Assembly: GCA_964620125.1 (NCBI GenBank)
Contig: CAZUGQ010000001.1
Coordinates: forward strand, 1-64,000
From: OLB6 sp964620125
GTDB taxonomy: Bacteria; Bacteroidota; Ignavibacteria; Kapaibacteriales; Kapaibacteriaceae
Direction: 5' to 3'
Length of the DNA: 64,000 bases
Shown: one piece after another, positions 62,987-64,000 of the stretch
Layout: every line of letters starts with the position of its first letter
Numbering within the stretch: the first letter of the stretch is position 1
Translations under genes and position numbers: made by a program
Notes under the pieces: model-generated
Database searches by the model: none
What the model saw: the letters and a program-made list of their open reading frames with translations, nothing else
What the model was told of the DNA's origin: nothing

Positions 62987-64000
62987 TTACTTCACCATCA
63001 TGATCGAAGTGGACGTATACCCAAAGCCCCCTTCCGTAACAAGCATCACAAGGCCCGATGGCCAGGAGCGAGTGTCGAATATCACTTGGTCATCCTGCGA
63101 ACGTGCAGTTGCCACGCGCCGACCCTCGAGGTCCACTACATTCACCGTTGTTCCTGTTGGAACAGATGCTAGCAGCGGATCACCAACAACGTGTGGGTTG
63201 GTGCCAGGAACTAGTATGCGAGAGCCCTCGTGGCTGTCGTGAACTCCTGTTACCAACATCACGGTGTCTTCCATCAGGACTGTTCTGTTTGGATCGAGCT
63301 CAACCTCGCTCACAGGGAATTCCGTTGATATCACTAGCCGGTTGGTTTTACCAGTCATGGAGATGGTTACGTCCTGCATGTATCCATTACCATGCACACG
63401 GATGGGCAGGTTGAACGTGTAAAGATGGTCGAATCCAAACATGTCCTGTATCTGCGAAAGCGATAGGTTTGTTTCGTAGTAGCCATCTGTTGACGGCTTG
63501 TTGGACGTAATGGCGTTCAGCAGCACAACAGGATGGAAGGGTTTGAGCAGCCATTGATCGAAAAACACATTCCAATCAACCTTTGGATCGGGGATCTCCT
63601 GCATGAGAAAATCTTGGAACTCCAAGGTCTGCTTGCTTACTGGAATCTCTCTTGCATACCATTTGCGAAGTGCTTGGAGGAACCGCAAGCCTTCCTGCAT
63701 GTACATCATGTGGAAGATCCAACCGGCCTTGCAGTAGGTAGTTCCTTCATTGAAGAGGTTGCCAATGGGGATGTCGTACACCGGCGGATCTACGAAGGCG
63801 GTTTTCAGGTAGCGCGATCTCCGCGCCTCCATCTGAGACCGATAGCCGTCTGGTCCTTCGCTTCGCAGCCTCCACAGAGCTTCTGACCAAGTGGCACCAC
63901 CTTCGTTCAGCCAAATGTCTGCCCATGTTCCACAGGTTACACTGTTACCTGACCAGTGGTGCCCAACTTCATGTGCGAAGCCAGTCTCCACATCGCCCTT
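62987..64000 (-). CDS. M1-family zinc metallopeptidase with T9SS sorting tail (5' partial)
   Basis: The frame runs off the right edge of the window, so only the C-terminal ~338 residues are seen. They hold the zinc motif HEVGHHWSGN with the third ligand Glu 18 residues later in WLNEGGATW, as in gluzincin aminopeptidases. An ERAP-like C-terminal part follows, and then a type A sorting domain (VNVVDLEGRRVATARS, FDTRSWPSGLVMLVTEGG). It is probably a secreted or surface aminopeptidase exported by T9SS. A dispersed-word copy encodes TEGGFGYT (63024-63032). Confidence 0.85.
   Translation of the reverse strand, partial: KGDVETGFAHEVGHHWSGNSVTCGTWADIWLNEGGATWSEALWRLRSEGPDGYRSQMEARRSRYLKTAFVDPPVYDIPIGNLFNEGTTYCKAGWIFHMMYMQEGLRFLQALRKWYAREIPVSKQTLEFQDFLMQEIPDPKVDWNVFFDQWLLKPFHPVVLLNAITSNKPSTDGYYETNLSLSQIQDMFGFDHLYTFNLPIRVHGNGYMQDVTISMTGKTNRLVISTEFPVSEVELDPNRTVLMEDTVMLVTGVHDSHEGSRILVPGTNPHVVGDPLLASVPTGTTVNVVDLEGRRVATARSQDDQVIFDTRSWPSGLVMLVTEGGFGYTSTSIMMVK

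Larger units (their letters stand above)
3980..63032. repeat. Dispersed short word CCMAAGCCCCCTDCC (multi-copy, both strands)
   Basis: Exact copies of the core AAGCCCCCT occur on the + strand at 6918, 14764, 16962, 31339, 34063, 37665, 42163, 54615, 59260 and 63024, and as the reverse complement at 3980, 30576, 33240, 54155, 58002 and 60375. GAGCCCCCT variants lie at 11459, 15078, 19486, 41428 and 43851, and TAG/CAG variants at 6017, 25663, 39030, 45598 and 47492. Flanks are biased: CC precedes the core in most copies and a CC lies one base after it. Copies fall in all three frames of many unrelated genes. The span given is that of the exact copies. Confidence 0.85.

Overview
The window looks like a scaffold from a member of the Bacteroidota/FCB group, most like the Kapabacteria/Ignavibacteria side (inference; no 16S is present). 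Supporting signs are four secreted proteins with type IX secretion (T9SS) C-terminal sorting domains, a PorX-type PglZ response regulator, a long plant/Bacteroidota-type IspG, a small DUF4295-like ribosomal-operon protein, and Bacteroidota-style -7 promoter boxes (TAnnTTTG) in front of many transcription units. Base composition is slightly above 50% GC by eye. Two runs of N (15672-15706 in smc, 36717-36799 in rho) show that it is a gapped assembly. Both ends cut genes.

Layout. 1-7.7 kb (+): a partial secreted sugar-dehydrogenase-like protein, yebC, ruvC, gap, pgk, a rhomboid protease and ispG. 7.7-9.1 kb: a repeat-rich stretch with 29-bp tandem repeats, ACCGGGA hairpins, a strong terminator and a second repeat family around rplY. 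9.1-11 kb (-): prs, tRNA-Gln, and the rpsR/rpmE/small-protein operon. 11.2-12.7 kb (+): aspartokinase and a small unknown. 12.7-19.4 kb (-): a secreted unknown, smc and mreBCD. 19.5-24 kb: a MATE exporter, 3-methyladenine glycosylase, a T9SS cargo protein and a glycosyltransferase. 23.9-29.6 kb (+): dus, tilS, hpt, ftsH and a lipoprotein. 29.7-34.4 kb (-): a four-gene, translationally coupled operon joining a GH57 glucan-branching enzyme to UbiA/DprE1/DprE2 homologues of the polyprenyl-phosphate-arabinose pathway. 34.4-36 kb (-): tRNA-His, an LRR protein and a minimal T9SS-tail protein. 36.1-39.6 kb (+): rho, a cation transporter and a GT9 glycosyltransferase. 39.6-44.2 kb (-): an AlkD-like protein, an aminotransferase, tsaE, porX and a thioesterase. 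44.3-52.1 kb (+): a tight four-gene operon of a DUF2236 oxygenase, a membrane terpene-cyclase-like protein, a 1,693-residue kinase-ATPase-GAF-nucleotide cyclase and a DUF4239 protein. 52.1-54.2 kb (+): a ClpB cut off in its middle domain, followed by a Phd/PIN toxin-antitoxin pair. 54.2-57.6 kb (-): nuoI, nuoH, nuoG. 57.6-64 kb: a beta-barrel protein, a HisA-like protein, ruvA, yraN, two oligopeptide-type ABC permeases, pdxH and a partial M1 metallopeptidase.

The most striking signals are (1) a dispersed DNA word, CCMAAGCCCCCTDCC, whose 9-base core AAGCCCCCT occurs at least 16 times on both strands and in all reading frames, against about 0.5 expected; (2) the DUF2236/terpene-cyclase/kinase-cyclase/DUF4239 operon; (3) the GH57-UbiA-DprE1-DprE2 operon; (4) -7 boxes lying only 4-6 nt before the start codon of five genes, which would make leaderless mRNAs; and (5) the truncated ClpB abutting a toxin-antitoxin module.
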